A DNA stretch of 32,066 nucleotides. It comes from Campylobacterota bacterium. Its GTDB lineage: Bacteria > Babelota > Babeliae > Babelales > Chromulinivoraceae. Shown here in pieces: positions 1-8,593 of this stretch. A program made the translations under genes and the position numbers. Position 1 is the first letter of the stretch; the number at the start of each line of letters is the position of its first letter. The DNA lies in the NCBI GenBank assembly GCA_002721975.1, contig PBME01000013.1:11440-43505 (forward strand), given 5' to 3'. The notes under the pieces are model-generated. The model was not told the DNA's origin, searched no databases, and saw nothing but the letters and a program-made list of their open reading frames with translations.

Positions 1-23
1 TAATCTATGACCCAAGCTCATCT

Positions 24-1610
24 ATGTATCCAACATTGTCTTCATGGTTACAACAATTTGCAGATAATCAAAAAACTCCTAAAAATTTAAAGAAAGCAAA
101 CTCTGCAAAACATTCAGGATTTTATGCTTGTGGCGATAAAAACAAGCAGTGGCAAGAATTTAGCAAGGTTCTGGCAGCATGGCTTGATATGATGGCACAT
201 GGAAGGTTGTCTCATGAAAATGTATGGGCTCAGTCTGATTTTACTCAAAAACCAGCAAGTTTTTTGAGCACATTGTTTGGTAAAAATGAAAAAAAATATG
301 AAACAATACCGAGCCAAATTTTTTTTAATCCTAGTAATGCAAATATTCCGTTTACACCATTTGCTCAAAAATTAATTGCAAAGCAAGGTGATCAATTTTA
401 TATGCGGGGAGATTTGCATGGAGATATTTTTGCTTTACTCAAACAGTTATTACATTTGTATATAAGCGGTATTATTGATAATAACTTTAAGTTGCTACAA
501 AAAAATGCATGGATTATATTTCTTGGTGACTATGTAGATCGTGGTCATTATGGTTGTGAAGTTTTATATACGATGATGCGTTTATCTTTAGCAAATCCTG
601 ATAGAGTTGTATGTGTGCGTGGTAACCATGAAGATATTAGTATTCGAGCTAAGTATGGATTTCAAACAGAAGTTCACCATAAATTTGACGATCCTAATGG
701 GAGAAAACATAAAATTATTGGGCGTATGAATGATTTTATGCCTGTTGTATTTTATTTAGGGTGTCAACAAAATGGGATCACAAATTATATACAATGTTGC
801 CATGGTGGTATAGAAATCGGTTATGATCCAAGACCATTTTTAGATGATCATACAAAGCAATACCAACAAATAGGAGTATTGCATAGCAATACGATGTATC
901 ACAAGATCAAGCAGAAGCAACCAAGTTATCATAATCAATTGTTACAAAATTTAGAAATATATTTGCCAAATTATTTATTATTAACAAATCCAGCAATGAG
1001 TTCTATGGCAGGTGATAATTATGAGTATAATTTAGGTTTTATGTGGAGTGACTTTGATCCATTGCATAATAATAATGTTACGCAAATTAAATATCAAGTT
1101 GGTCGCGGCTTTATGTATGGAAAATTAGCAACACAAGACATATTACAGTTACATAGTTCTGCAATTAGTAAAATACGTGGTATTATACGAGCGCATCAGC
1201 ATACAAATATTCCTACTGATCCAATGATGGTTGGCTTGAAAGAATCTTATGGAGTTTACAAATTATGGAATCCTTACGAAAAAAATCAAATAAGACCAAT
1301 GCATGATGGACTTGTGTGGACCTTTAACGTAGGAGCTGATTCTTATTATGGATTAGGTGCAAAGTTTGATTTTGATACGTATGCGAAAGTAACAGTGTAT
1401 AAAGATTATCAAGCATGGAAAATGCAGCTTTTTGTTCAAGATAAAGATTATTTTGAACAAGAAGATCAAACTTTGTTACATTTGTTAAGTGAAAAGCGTC
1501 ATCAGGTAACAAAAAAAGATTTACAAACAGTTGATCAGATAATAAGCAATCTTTCAATGTCGCAACAACTTCCAGATCAAAAACAAGTTGTACAGTTTGC
1601 TACTACTTAA
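24..1610 (+). CDS. PPP-family metallophosphoesterase, possibly 5'-partial
   Basis: This protein carries the three metal-binding signatures of the calcineurin-like (PPP) phosphoesterases: GDLHGD at residues 129-134, GDYVDRG at 168-174 and RGNHE at 199-203. Later candidate metal-ligand histidines lie in CCHGG (H260) and RAHQHT (H391). It should therefore be a two-metal phosphatase acting on phosphoprotein or small phosphate esters; the substrate cannot be read from the sequence. At 528 residues it is much longer than a bare PPP domain, with about 125 extra residues before the domain and about 130 after it. The reading frame is open to the left edge (codons from position 3), and no clear ribosome binding site precedes the ATG at 24. 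The true start, perhaps with a signal peptide, may lie outside the window. Its stop overlaps the stop of the convergent oxidoreductase gene. Confidence 0.85.
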   Translation: MYPTLSSWLQQFADNQKTPKNLKKANSAKHSGFYACGDKNKQWQEFSKVLAAWLDMMAHGRLSHENVWAQSDFTQKPASFLSTLFGKNEKKYETIPSQIFFNPSNANIPFTPFAQKLIAKQGDQFYMRGDLHGDIFALLKQLLHLYISGIIDNNFKLLQKNAWIIFLGDYVDRGHYGCEVLYTMMRLSLANPDRVVCVRGNHEDISIRAKYGFQTEVHHKFDDPNGRKHKIIGRMNDFMPVVFYLGCQQNGITNYIQCCHGGIEIGYDPRPFLDDHTKQYQQIGVLHSNTMYHKIKQKQPSYHNQLLQNLEIYLPNYLLLTNPAMSSMAGDNYEYNLGFMWSDFDPLHNNNVTQIKYQVGRGFMYGKLATQDILQLHSSAISKIRGIIRAHQHTNIPTDPMMVGLKESYGVYKLWNPYEKNQIRPMHDGLVWTFNVGADSYYGLGAKFDFDTYAKVTVYKDYQAWKMQLFVQDKDYFEQEDQTLLHLLSEKRHQVTKKDLQTVDQIISNLSMSQQLPDQKQVVQFATT

Positions 1611-2995
1611 GGCACCATATATTTTTGATGCAAAGAGTTTGTAAATGTATTATTTGGATCATATTTTTGTTTGATATTTAAAAATTCTTGAAGCTTTGGG
1701 TAAGCATGTTGAAATTGTTGTTTTGTTGCATATAGATGATATGGCAAATAGTATGTACCGCCTACTGATAAAACTGCATTAATGATATCTCTAGTCCATT
1801 TTTTTTCTATATATTGTTCTGTAGAGCGAAATACATTAATGTATGCTACTAATGCAAAAGAATCTTGCGGAGCATAGTTTAATATAGATTCTGTTTCTTG
1901 AGGAACATATCGAATTGAAAGATTTAATACATTGACGTTATATTTTTGTATTATGGTTTTATATTGTTGTAAGAAATGTTCTAACGCATGAAGTGGTACA
2001 AAATATTCTTGTAAAATACTTGTAGATGGCCAACGCATGATAGGCTCAAGTGATTTTGTTGAATAGCTCATTTCATAATTTCTATACGTAACGAGCTTTT
2101 TACTAATTTTTTTAGGTTCTAATAACGATCGTATATGTTTGAATGGTGATATTCTGCGTAATAATTGTTCAGCAATCATTTCTTTTATATAGAAATCAGG
2201 TTGTTGAAGTCTTTGAGAGATGGTGACATTATTTTCTGTTTTATACCATGTTATTACTGAAACTTTTTTAAATTCATTAGGATACACATTAGCATTGTGG
2301 AATATAACCTGTTCATTGTTATAAATTTGTGTGAAAAAATATGATACATATTCAGAAATAGACATACTATGAGTGTATCTTTCTATGTTGATATTATCTG
2401 TTAGCTTTAACGTTACTTCTACGATTGCTCCTAAGAGTCCGTAGCCACCAAGAGCAGCATAAAACAAATCAGTATGTTGCTCTCTGCTAGCTTGTACAAT
2501 GGATCCATCAGCTAATAAAATTTTGATTGATTCTACAGTTTTAATTAATGATCCCTTAGGGTCTCTACCATGTACATTGACGCTAAGAGAGCCACCAACA
2601 GTAAAATTATTATATGATTGCATAACATGTACGGATAAATTATAAGGATCTATATATTCTTGAATTTGACTCCAGCGAGTACCTGGTTGTACGGTAATAA
2701 TTTTTTGATCAATGTTACAAGATACAATAGCATTAAGCTTGGTTGTATCAATTACTATGCCATTAGGACAAGCAATTTGTCCACCTTGACTAAAACGTCC
2801 TCCTGCAAAAGAGATAGGTTTTTTTGTAGATTTTATGATACTTTGTAATTCTGAAACTGATGAAGGTGTTACAACCTGTTCTACAGTAACAGGGGACAAT
2901 CGTGAAACGTCATATATGGTTTCATGACATAGTGTTATAGCGTTATGTAATACTAGAAGCATCAAAAAGTTATATATATAAGTTATGCGAGTCAT
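1607..2995 (-). CDS. Exported FAD-linked oxidoreductase (FAD_binding_4 / lactone-oxidase type)
   Basis: The 462-residue protein has a hydrophobic N-terminus that looks like a signal peptide, then a PCMH-type FAD-binding domain of the VAO family. The pyrophosphate-binding loop is GGRFSQGG (65-72), followed by GIVIDTTKLN, TVGGSLSVNVHGRD and LGGYGLLGAIVEV. The C-terminal end (KYDPNNTFTN) matches aldonolactone and sugar-alcohol oxidases. Such enzymes oxidise a hydroxyl group on a sugar or lactone using FAD and a second acceptor. The histidine that often carries covalent FAD in the loop (GxGHS) is phenylalanine here, so the cofactor is probably bound non-covalently at that site. The start ATG is preceded by AAGG with about 7 bases spacing. 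The gene converges on the phosphoesterase gene, with overlapping stop codons. The substrate is unknown. Confidence 0.82.
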   Translation of the reverse strand: MTRITYIYNFLMLLVLHNAITLCHETIYDVSRLSPVTVEQVVTPSSVSELQSIIKSTKKPISFAGGRFSQGGQIACPNGIVIDTTKLNAIVSCNIDQKIITVQPGTRWSQIQEYIDPYNLSVHVMQSYNNFTVGGSLSVNVHGRDPKGSLIKTVESIKILLADGSIVQASREQHTDLFYAALGGYGLLGAIVEVTLKLTDNINIERYTHSMSISEYVSYFFTQIYNNEQVIFHNANVYPNEFKKVSVITWYKTENNVTISQRLQQPDFYIKEMIAEQLLRRISPFKHIRSLLEPKKISKKLVTYRNYEMSYSTKSLEPIMRWPSTSILQEYFVPLHALEHFLQQYKTIIQKYNVNVLNLSIRYVPQETESILNYAPQDSFALVAYINVFRSTEQYIEKKWTRDIINAVLSVGGTYYLPYHLYATKQQFQHAYPKLQEFLNIKQKYDPNNTFTNSLHQKYMVP

Positions 2996-3083
2996 GGGGC
3001 ACCTTTATGTTATTGTTTTGTCCATGTATTCACTATAGTAGGTATTACAGCTTTTTTCAAAAGCCTAATATAATTTTTAAGAG

Positions 3084-3950
3084 TTACTTTGTAAGTATAT
3101 AATTATGTTTTTTATACAAAAGCTGATGCGATAAAATTAGTCCAAAAAAGATACCATTGATTGTAGCAATAGATCCTGCAATTGAAACATTATAGGCATG
3201 TGCAACTAAACAGCCAGTAATTGTTGTAATTAGTGCAAACAGGCAGCTTATGATAAGCATATGTGATAATCGTTGTGTGACAAGATATGCTGTTGCAGGG
3301 GGAATTATCATAAATGCTACAACTAATATAGCTCCTGCCGTATCAAATGCTCCAACGATAGTAATGCTTGTTAAGGTCATAAGAAGATAATGAATTGCGT
3401 GTGGCTGATACCCTATGGTAAAAGCATAGTCAGGATTGAAAGTTGTTATTTTAAGCGTTGGATACCAGAGCATAATACATAAGATGTTGAGAATTAAAAT
3501 ACCAGTCATAACCCATATTGAGAGTGGACCATAGTCTATGTTTTGTATTATTAGTTTATTAAAAGGTGTAAAAGCTAATTCGCCTAAAAGTGCTGCATCA
3601 GTATCCATATGAATGCTGCTTGCATATAGATTGATAACAATGATAGCTATTGAAAATAAAAGTGGAAAAACTAATCCAACTGCCGCATCATGCATTAATC
3701 GTTTTGTAGAAATTAATAATTCTGTAGCAGCTGCTGTTATAATACCAACTAGCGTTGCACCAATAAATATCCATGGAGAATGTAAATTTTTTGTTGCTAA
3801 AAAAGCAAGAACGATTCCTAATAAGATTGCATGACCGATTGCATCGCTCATTAAGCTTGTACCTCGTAATACTAAAAAGGTACCGGGTAAAGTACATGAA
3901 ACCGCAACTAAGCATGCTGTAACAAGTAATTGTATATAAATGATATTCAT
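3084..3950 (-). CDS. Metal-ion ABC transporter permease (TroD/MntD/YtgD-like)
   Basis: A 288-residue integral membrane protein of the ABC-3 family, which moves Zn, Mn or Fe across the inner membrane. About eight hydrophobic segments are visible. It has family hallmarks such as LVLRGTSLMSDAIGHAILLG near the N-terminus and GAFDTAGAILVVAFMIIPPA (about 200-220), the latter resembling the segment that lines the channel. Its ATG overlaps the TGA of the upstream permease (ATGA), so translation is coupled. It is the last gene of the four-gene transporter set, in the order binding protein, ATPase, permease, permease. It is presumed to form a heterodimer with the preceding permease. Confidence 0.9.
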   Translation of the reverse strand: MNIIYIQLLVTACLVAVSCTLPGTFLVLRGTSLMSDAIGHAILLGIVLAFLATKNLHSPWIFIGATLVGIITAAATELLISTKRLMHDAAVGLVFPLLFSIAIIVINLYASSIHMDTDAALLGELAFTPFNKLIIQNIDYGPLSIWVMTGILILNILCIMLWYPTLKITTFNPDYAFTIGYQPHAIHYLLMTLTSITIVGAFDTAGAILVVAFMIIPPATAYLVTQRLSHMLIISCLFALITTITGCLVAHAYNVSIAGSIATINGIFFGLILSHQLLYKKHNYILTK

Positions 3951-5101
3951 GATATTTCCTGCTGCATATTGTGAGGCGCAATTTTTAACCCTGAGCTATC
4001 AAGTAAAATAGCTTTAGGTTTTATTTTTTTTGCTAGTGTTAATCCTTGAGGTGTTAATCGCCAAAAGTTATGTTTAGGAGATTCAATTAAATTTTTTGCA
4101 GCTAAATAACGAATTGTTTTATTGGTAAATTTTTTACCAACTGCTTGTAATGCATTGATATCATGTGCATGGTATGGATGCGTTGAGCTTTCATTAAACA
4201 GCATAAAATAAGAAAGCATGTGATAAGCGTTAATTTGTTGAATTTGATGTTGTGTCTTGATATGTTGAGAAACAATTCCATGATGCGGTGCAAATAGTAT
4301 AGAAAAGAACGTACATATTGTTGCTATGACAATAATTGTAGGGCCTGTTGGTAGATGTTCGCATGAGCTGCTCAGAAACGTTCCACTGATAGTTGCAACA
4401 CTACTAAAAAAACAGCTTAATATAATCATATGTGATAAACGCTGAGTCCATTGGTAAGCAGCAGCTGCCGGAGCTATTAATAGTGAGCTAATAAGTACAA
4501 CACCTACGGTTTGTAGTCCTACAATAATAGTAATTACAGTTAACGTTGTCAGTGTAGCTTGGATATATTCTGTGTTCATGCCTAAAGAAAATGCAAATTC
4601 TTGATTAAAGATAAAAGTTTTAAATTCTTTCCAGCATAGTAGTACTGTTGTAATCACAATTGTCGTAACCGTTACAATAATGCATAAATCGTCCCAGAGC
4701 AAAGTTGAAGCATTGCCAAGTAAGAACTTGTTTATTCCTGCTTTGTGAGCATTAGGAAATGTTTGAATAATACTTAATAGCAGTGTACCTAGGCCAAAAG
4801 TTGTTGATAAAACAACTCCTAAAGCTGTTTCTTTTTGTAATGTTGTATGTTTGTTGATGAGATGAATACATATTGCACCAATAAACCCTGACAAGGTTGC
4901 ACCAAAAAATAAAAAACTAGGAGCTTTGCTACCTGTGTATAAAAACATTGCTGCTAATCCAGGTAAAGTTGCATGAGCAATCGCATCACCAAATAAACTT
5001 TTTCGTTGCAAGATTACAAAGCATCCCATAATTCCTGATGTGATACCAACAAGTGTTGTACCGATAAGAACAGTAATCAGTGTTATATCAAATTGAATCA
5101 T
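3947..5101 (-). CDS. Metal-ion ABC transporter permease with C-terminal winged-helix-like domain (TroC/YtgC-like)
   Basis: Residues 1 to about 280 form an ABC-3 family permease with multiple membrane segments and the family motif GLQTVGVVLISSLLIAPAAA. The remaining roughly 100 residues are hydrophilic. They include HDINALQAVGKKF, IRYLAAKNLIESPKH and WRLTPQGLTLAKKI, a pattern like a winged helix-turn-helix of the DtxR/MntR type. In Chlamydia the equivalent protein YtgCR is a permease fused to a DtxR-like repressor, and some TroC/MntC proteins also carry a C-terminal extension. The extension here is short and seems to lack the metal-binding dimerisation domain, so repression is not assured. The start overlaps the ATPase gene by 14 bases and the stop overlaps the next permease (ATGA). 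Confidence 0.88.
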   Translation of the reverse strand: MIQFDITLITVLIGTTLVGITSGIMGCFVILQRKSLFGDAIAHATLPGLAAMFLYTGSKAPSFLFFGATLSGFIGAICIHLINKHTTLQKETALGVVLSTTFGLGTLLLSIIQTFPNAHKAGINKFLLGNASTLLWDDLCIIVTVTTIVITTVLLCWKEFKTFIFNQEFAFSLGMNTEYIQATLTTLTVITIIVGLQTVGVVLISSLLIAPAAAAYQWTQRLSHMIILSCFFSSVATISGTFLSSSCEHLPTGPTIIVIATICTFFSILFAPHHGIVSQHIKTQHQIQQINAYHMLSYFMLFNESSTHPYHAHDINALQAVGKKFTNKTIRYLAAKNLIESPKHNFWRLTPQGLTLAKKIKPKAILLDSSGLKIAPHNMQQEIS

Positions 5102-5846
5102 ATAAGTTTCGATCTGTTAATAGATTTGAAGAACCAAAAGTTTGTGTAATATTTTGTTCTGTTAATACATCTTTAGTTGCTCCAAGTGCAATATGTTTTT
5201 TGTTCATTAAAAATGTCCAATCAAAATATCGCTTCACAGTAGTTAAGTCATGATGTACAACAATGATAGTTTTACCTTGTGAACGAAGTTTTTGTAATAA
5301 TTCTAATATCAGTTGCTCTGTTGTGATATCAATACCAACAAAGGGTTCATCCATAATTAAAATATTAGCTTGTTGAGCAAGAGCTCTAGCTAAAAAAACT
5401 CGTTGTTGTTGCCCGCCAGATAATTGACTAATATGTCGATGAGCAAATTTTTCCATATTCATTGTTGTGAGCGCTTGCATAGCAATTTCATGGTCATGCT
5501 TTGTTGGTCGTGCAAACCATGAAAGATGTTTGTATCTACCCATAAGCACAACATCAAATACATCTGTTGGGAAATTCCAGTCAACCGAACTTTTTTGTGG
5601 AACATATGCAATATTATGTGTTGATCTATTATAGCTTTGACCAGCAATTTTAATTAGACCTGTTGTTGGTTTAATAATACCTAGAATAGATTTGAGCAAA
5701 GTAGTTTTTCCACTGCCATTAGGACCAACAATACCAAGTAAAGTTTTTTCTGGAGCATAAAAATCAAGATCCCAAATAACAGGGTTTTCTTGGTATGCTA
5801 CAGTTAAATCTTTGACAGATATAATATACTTGTTTTGGTTTGGCAT
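5088..5846 (-). CDS. Metal-ion ABC transporter ATP-binding protein (TroB/MntB/ZnuC-like)
   Basis: A 252-residue nucleotide-binding domain with all expected motifs: Walker A GPNGSGKTT (41-49), Q-loop glutamine 84, signature LSGGQQQR (142-149), Walker B ILIMDEP with D166 and E167, and the H-loop histidine at 198 or 199. It hydrolyses ATP on the cytoplasmic face to drive metal import through the two downstream permeases. The sequence around the Q-loop (QKSSVDWNFP) is typical of the manganese/zinc/iron chelate-type metal importers. No good ribosome binding site precedes the ATG. A well-formed promoter lies only about 30 bases upstream (5873-5901), so this gene and both permeases may have a start of transcription of their own. 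Confidence 0.93.
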   Translation of the reverse strand: MPNQNKYIISVKDLTVAYQENPVIWDLDFYAPEKTLLGIVGPNGSGKTTLLKSILGIIKPTTGLIKIAGQSYNRSTHNIAYVPQKSSVDWNFPTDVFDVVLMGRYKHLSWFARPTKHDHEIAMQALTTMNMEKFAHRHISQLSGGQQQRVFLARALAQQANILIMDEPFVGIDITTEQLILELLQKLRSQGKTIIVVHHDLTTVKRYFDWTFLMNKKHIALGATKDVLTEQNITQTFGSSNLLTDRNLYDSI

Positions 5847-5872
5847 AAAATATGATTTTTTTAAGTTTATTG

Positions 5873-5901
5873 ATTATAGAATTATATGTTTATACTAGCA
5901 A
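5873..5901 (-). promoter_or_regulatory. Sigma70-type promoter of the ATPase-permease genes
   Basis: On the minus strand, TTGCTA (5901-5896) is followed by a 17-base spacer and a perfect TATAAT (5878-5873). The predicted start near 5866 would give a leader of about 20 bases before the ATPase ATG. It lies in the 91-base gap between the binding protein gene and the ATPase gene. Confidence 0.6.
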
Positions 5902-5937
5902 AATCTAGATCTTTTGTAATCGATGAATACATTTGTT

Positions 5938-6873
5938 TTATCTGAGCTCTTGAACAATTGTTGCTACATTGTAAGTGAGCATGCCTATATATGTTCCTTG
6001 CTTTGTTCCATAAGTACCTAATGCGTCTGAATAGAGCTCATTACCAATTTTTAAAGTTAAGCCGTGAGAGGCAACATTTTGTTGCACTGCTTGAATATTT
6101 CGAGGCGGAATAGATGTTTCTAAGAAAATTGCAGGAATTTTATGAGAGATGATAAAATTTGCTAATTTTTGTATATCTTTTGTACCAGCTTCACTTGCTG
6201 TACTTATTCCTTGTAGACTCATTACCTGACAATTATAAGCACGGGCAAAGTATTCAAAGGCATCGTGAGCAGATATCAGAACACGTTTATGTTTAGGAAT
6301 AGTTGCTATTTTTTTCCGTGTTACTTGGTACATATTTGCTATTTTTTCAAGATATATCGAACTGTTTTTTTGATAGGTGTTTTTATGTTTAGGATCATGT
6401 TTTTGTAATATTTGTGAAATAGTAGTAACAGCATAAGCCCACAGTTTTGGATCAAACCATACATGAGGGTCAAAGTACTCTTCATGTTCTTGTGATCGAA
6501 TAAGCTTTGCTACGGGTATATCTTGCGTTACAGCAACTGTGGTTTTTATTGTTTGCATATTTTTAAACAAATCAGACATGCGAGCTTCTAGGTGTAACCC
6601 GTTATAAAAAATAACATCAGCTTGAGCTATTTTGGTAACATCTTGTTCAATTGGTTTATATAAATGTGGGTCAACACCTGGTCCCATAAGCATGTCTAAA
6701 TGAATGTAATCACCAGCTATGTTTTTAATTGCATCTGCTATAATATTTGTCGTGCATACAACTTGAAGTTTATTTTCTTTAATTTCTTGTTGTACTAAAA
6801 CATATTTGTAAAAAATTGTTAGCAAAAAAAATATAACTGCTGCACAGCTGAGTACTAATCGTTTAAAATACAT
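5938..6873 (-). CDS. Periplasmic metal-binding protein of ABC transporter (TroA/ZnuA/YtgA-like)
   Basis: This 311-residue cluster A-I solute-binding protein has one hydrophobic N-terminal segment (about 6-27), which works as a signal peptide or membrane anchor. It has no lipobox that I would trust. The likely metal ligands are H70 (GVDPHLYKP), H137 (FDPHVWFDP), H203 (ISAHDAFEY) and D283 (ELYSDALG). The H-H-H-D pattern is that of TroA rather than the H-H-E-D of manganese-specific PsaA. The histidine-rich loop of ZnuA is absent. I chose the ATG at 6873; an in-frame TTG 12 bases upstream is an unlikely start. The start lies 4 bases after the glutaredoxin stop, so the two genes are probably co-transcribed. 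The metal could be Zn, Mn or Fe. Confidence 0.9.
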   Translation of the reverse strand: MYFKRLVLSCAAVIFFLLTIFYKYVLVQQEIKENKLQVVCTTNIIADAIKNIAGDYIHLDMLMGPGVDPHLYKPIEQDVTKIAQADVIFYNGLHLEARMSDLFKNMQTIKTTVAVTQDIPVAKLIRSQEHEEYFDPHVWFDPKLWAYAVTTISQILQKHDPKHKNTYQKNSSIYLEKIANMYQVTRKKIATIPKHKRVLISAHDAFEYFARAYNCQVMSLQGISTASEAGTKDIQKLANFIISHKIPAIFLETSIPPRNIQAVQQNVASHGLTLKIGNELYSDALGTYGTKQGTYIGMLTYNVATIVQELR

Positions 6874-6877
6874 ATTT

Positions 6878-7207
6878 TTAAACAAGCTCTTTTGTTAAGT
6901 AATTTTTAATATCATTACTTTCAAGCATTTTTATATTGTTTTTTTTATCATGTAAAAAAGGACATTGTGTGCTTTTGCTTAAAACTTGCAATCTTCGATA
7001 ATTAATTGCTTCATTAGCATTGATGATTTTAACAAATTGTTTGATATTGTTTTCTTCTAAATGCTGTATTACTTTTTTACAAAAAGGACATCCTGGATAA
7101 ACATAAAGTTCAAGTTGAGGTTGAGTTTTTTGATCTACATGATCAGACGCAGCGTTAGTAATTATTACAGGGCTTAAGAGAGCTACGATTAGTAATAATT
7201 GTTTCAT
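6878..7207 (-). CDS. Exported glutaredoxin-like protein (CPFC)
   Basis: A 109-residue protein with a signal peptide (cleavage plausible after residue 19, TNA) and a small thioredoxin-fold domain: LYVYPGCPFCKKV with the redox pair C40/C43 and Q-C-P-F near residue 90, where glutaredoxins have the cis-proline region. Classical glutaredoxins are cytoplasmic and use glutathione. This one appears to be exported, so it may reduce or exchange disulfides, or handle metal-binding thiols, outside the inner membrane. Its stop is 4 bases from the start of the metal-binding protein gene. A clear AGAGGA ribosome binding site precedes the ATG. Confidence 0.82.
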   Translation of the reverse strand: MKQLLLIVALLSPVIITNAASDHVDQKTQPQLELYVYPGCPFCKKVIQHLEENNIKQFVKIINANEAINYRRLQVLSKSTQCPFLHDKKNNIKMLESNDIKNYLTKELV

Positions 7208-7218
7208 AAAATCCTCTT

Positions 7219-8583
7219 TTATTTTTTTGTGGAAAAGTGGCCTTGATAAATATTTTCATCTTTATGTAAGTTAATGATCGGATTAAGTTTTGTAACTTTT
7301 TTTTGTTCCATTTTAGTTAATTTTCTAATTTTATTGAGTTCATGATCAACTGTTTTAATAGCATCATAGACTTTACGATTATATGTTTCAATGTTGTAGT
7401 TATCTGGTACGAACTTAAGAGCGTGCGTACGCATTTCTTGTAATTTATTTTCGTCTACAAAAGGTTTGATGATATGAAAATGTTTTTTATGTTTTGCTCG
7501 ATAAGGGTATAGTTCTACTTTGTTAAAGTATGGTTGAATCTCAGCAACTAAATCGCGTGGAGCATTTGGATGTTCTTGAAGGTATTTAGTAATTAAAGGA
7601 ATAAATATCATGATAGGTAAAGGATTAGTTGGAAATTCTTTACGGTAGGTCAAAATTGTCCAACCCATAAACCAGAGTTCAAAGTGTCCTGGATCATAAT
7701 TAAATTCTTTAAAATATTTTTTTATTTCTTTATTGTTTTCAGGTGGACGATGTAACTGTTTTTTCATAGCTCTTTGTTTAAAGTTAGAAACTTTAATACG
7801 AATTTGCGTTAATTTATCAGGTAATGAAAAGTTTTTTCGTTTGGTAAATTTTTTGCGAGAAAACCAACGTTTAAAAGAAAAGAAATCAAGTGATTGCACA
7901 CCATCAGATCGTGAATACCAGTTATAGACACGTTTAAATACTGAGCTATTAATAAGATAGTCTGTTTCTACTTGAATAGGTGTTCCAAGTAGATGAAATT
8001 CATCGATATAAATTTGATCTTGTGAGTTTTTTGTATGATGCAATGCACCTAGCTGTAATCCAATGTTACCACCATGACTGTAACCAATAATTCTCACTTT
8101 AGGATTGTGTCCTTGATTACGTAACTTTTTGATTAATTTTGCTAAATCTGTATACAAAAAATTTGCTTCAATGTAACGGAGTTTATTGCTTACTAGTCCG
8201 CTCCAGCCAAATGTATAGTATTGGTCTGATGGCGCGTAGCCTGCTAGTTGGGCAACTTCTTCAAATGCTTGTGCTACAGTAGGTGCTGCCATGATAGTTG
8301 TGGGTTTAGTAATATCGATCTTATGTAATCCCATTTCGCCCATGGCTTGATTTTTGTAAAAGAATGGATCTCGTCTATTAATTTCGGTTGATCGATAATA
8401 AACAGTTTCTTCAATTGCATCGTTAAGCATTTTTAAGATATTGCTAATATTTAAATGTGGACGAAGAGAAAAAGAACCGTGAATAAAGACAGTAATCCAC
8501 ATATTATGAGTATTGTTATTACTTGATTCTGCTTGTAGTAATGGTGCAAGTAATAAAAAACTTATACATAGTTTTTTTATCAT
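7219..8583 (-). CDS. Exported alpha/beta-hydrolase-like protein (putative lipase/esterase)
   Basis: The 454-residue product has a signal peptide (cleavage likely after QA at 17-18). It has two features of a serine alpha/beta hydrolase: VFIHGS (32-37), resembling the HG oxyanion motif, and IGYSHGGN with nucleophile candidate S169 in a GxSxG elbow. Between them lies an insert of over 100 residues. After the elbow the protein is basic and lysine-rich, and it ends in a charged segment. I cannot place it in a named lipase family, and the acid and histidine of the triad are not obvious. It sits 11 bases upstream of the glutaredoxin gene on the same strand and 10 bases downstream of the symporter gene, so it may be part of one long transcript. 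The substrate is unknown. Confidence 0.65.
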   Translation of the reverse strand: MIKKLCISFLLLAPLLQAESSNNNTHNMWITVFIHGSFSLRPHLNISNILKMLNDAIEETVYYRSTEINRRDPFFYKNQAMGEMGLHKIDITKPTTIMAAPTVAQAFEEVAQLAGYAPSDQYYTFGWSGLVSNKLRYIEANFLYTDLAKLIKKLRNQGHNPKVRIIGYSHGGNIGLQLGALHHTKNSQDQIYIDEFHLLGTPIQVETDYLINSSVFKRVYNWYSRSDGVQSLDFFSFKRWFSRKKFTKRKNFSLPDKLTQIRIKVSNFKQRAMKKQLHRPPENNKEIKKYFKEFNYDPGHFELWFMGWTILTYRKEFPTNPLPIMIFIPLITKYLQEHPNAPRDLVAEIQPYFNKVELYPYRAKHKKHFHIIKPFVDENKLQEMRTHALKFVPDNYNIETYNRKVYDAIKTVDHELNKIRKLTKMEQKKVTKLNPIINLHKDENIYQGHFSTKK

Positions 8584-8593
8584 TGTTTACCTA

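Noticed and set aside
3049-3065. AGCTTTT/AAAAGC hairpin after the oxidoreductase promoter region
   Set aside because: It has no U-tract on the strand of the neighbouring genes and only 6 pairs, so I do not call a terminator.
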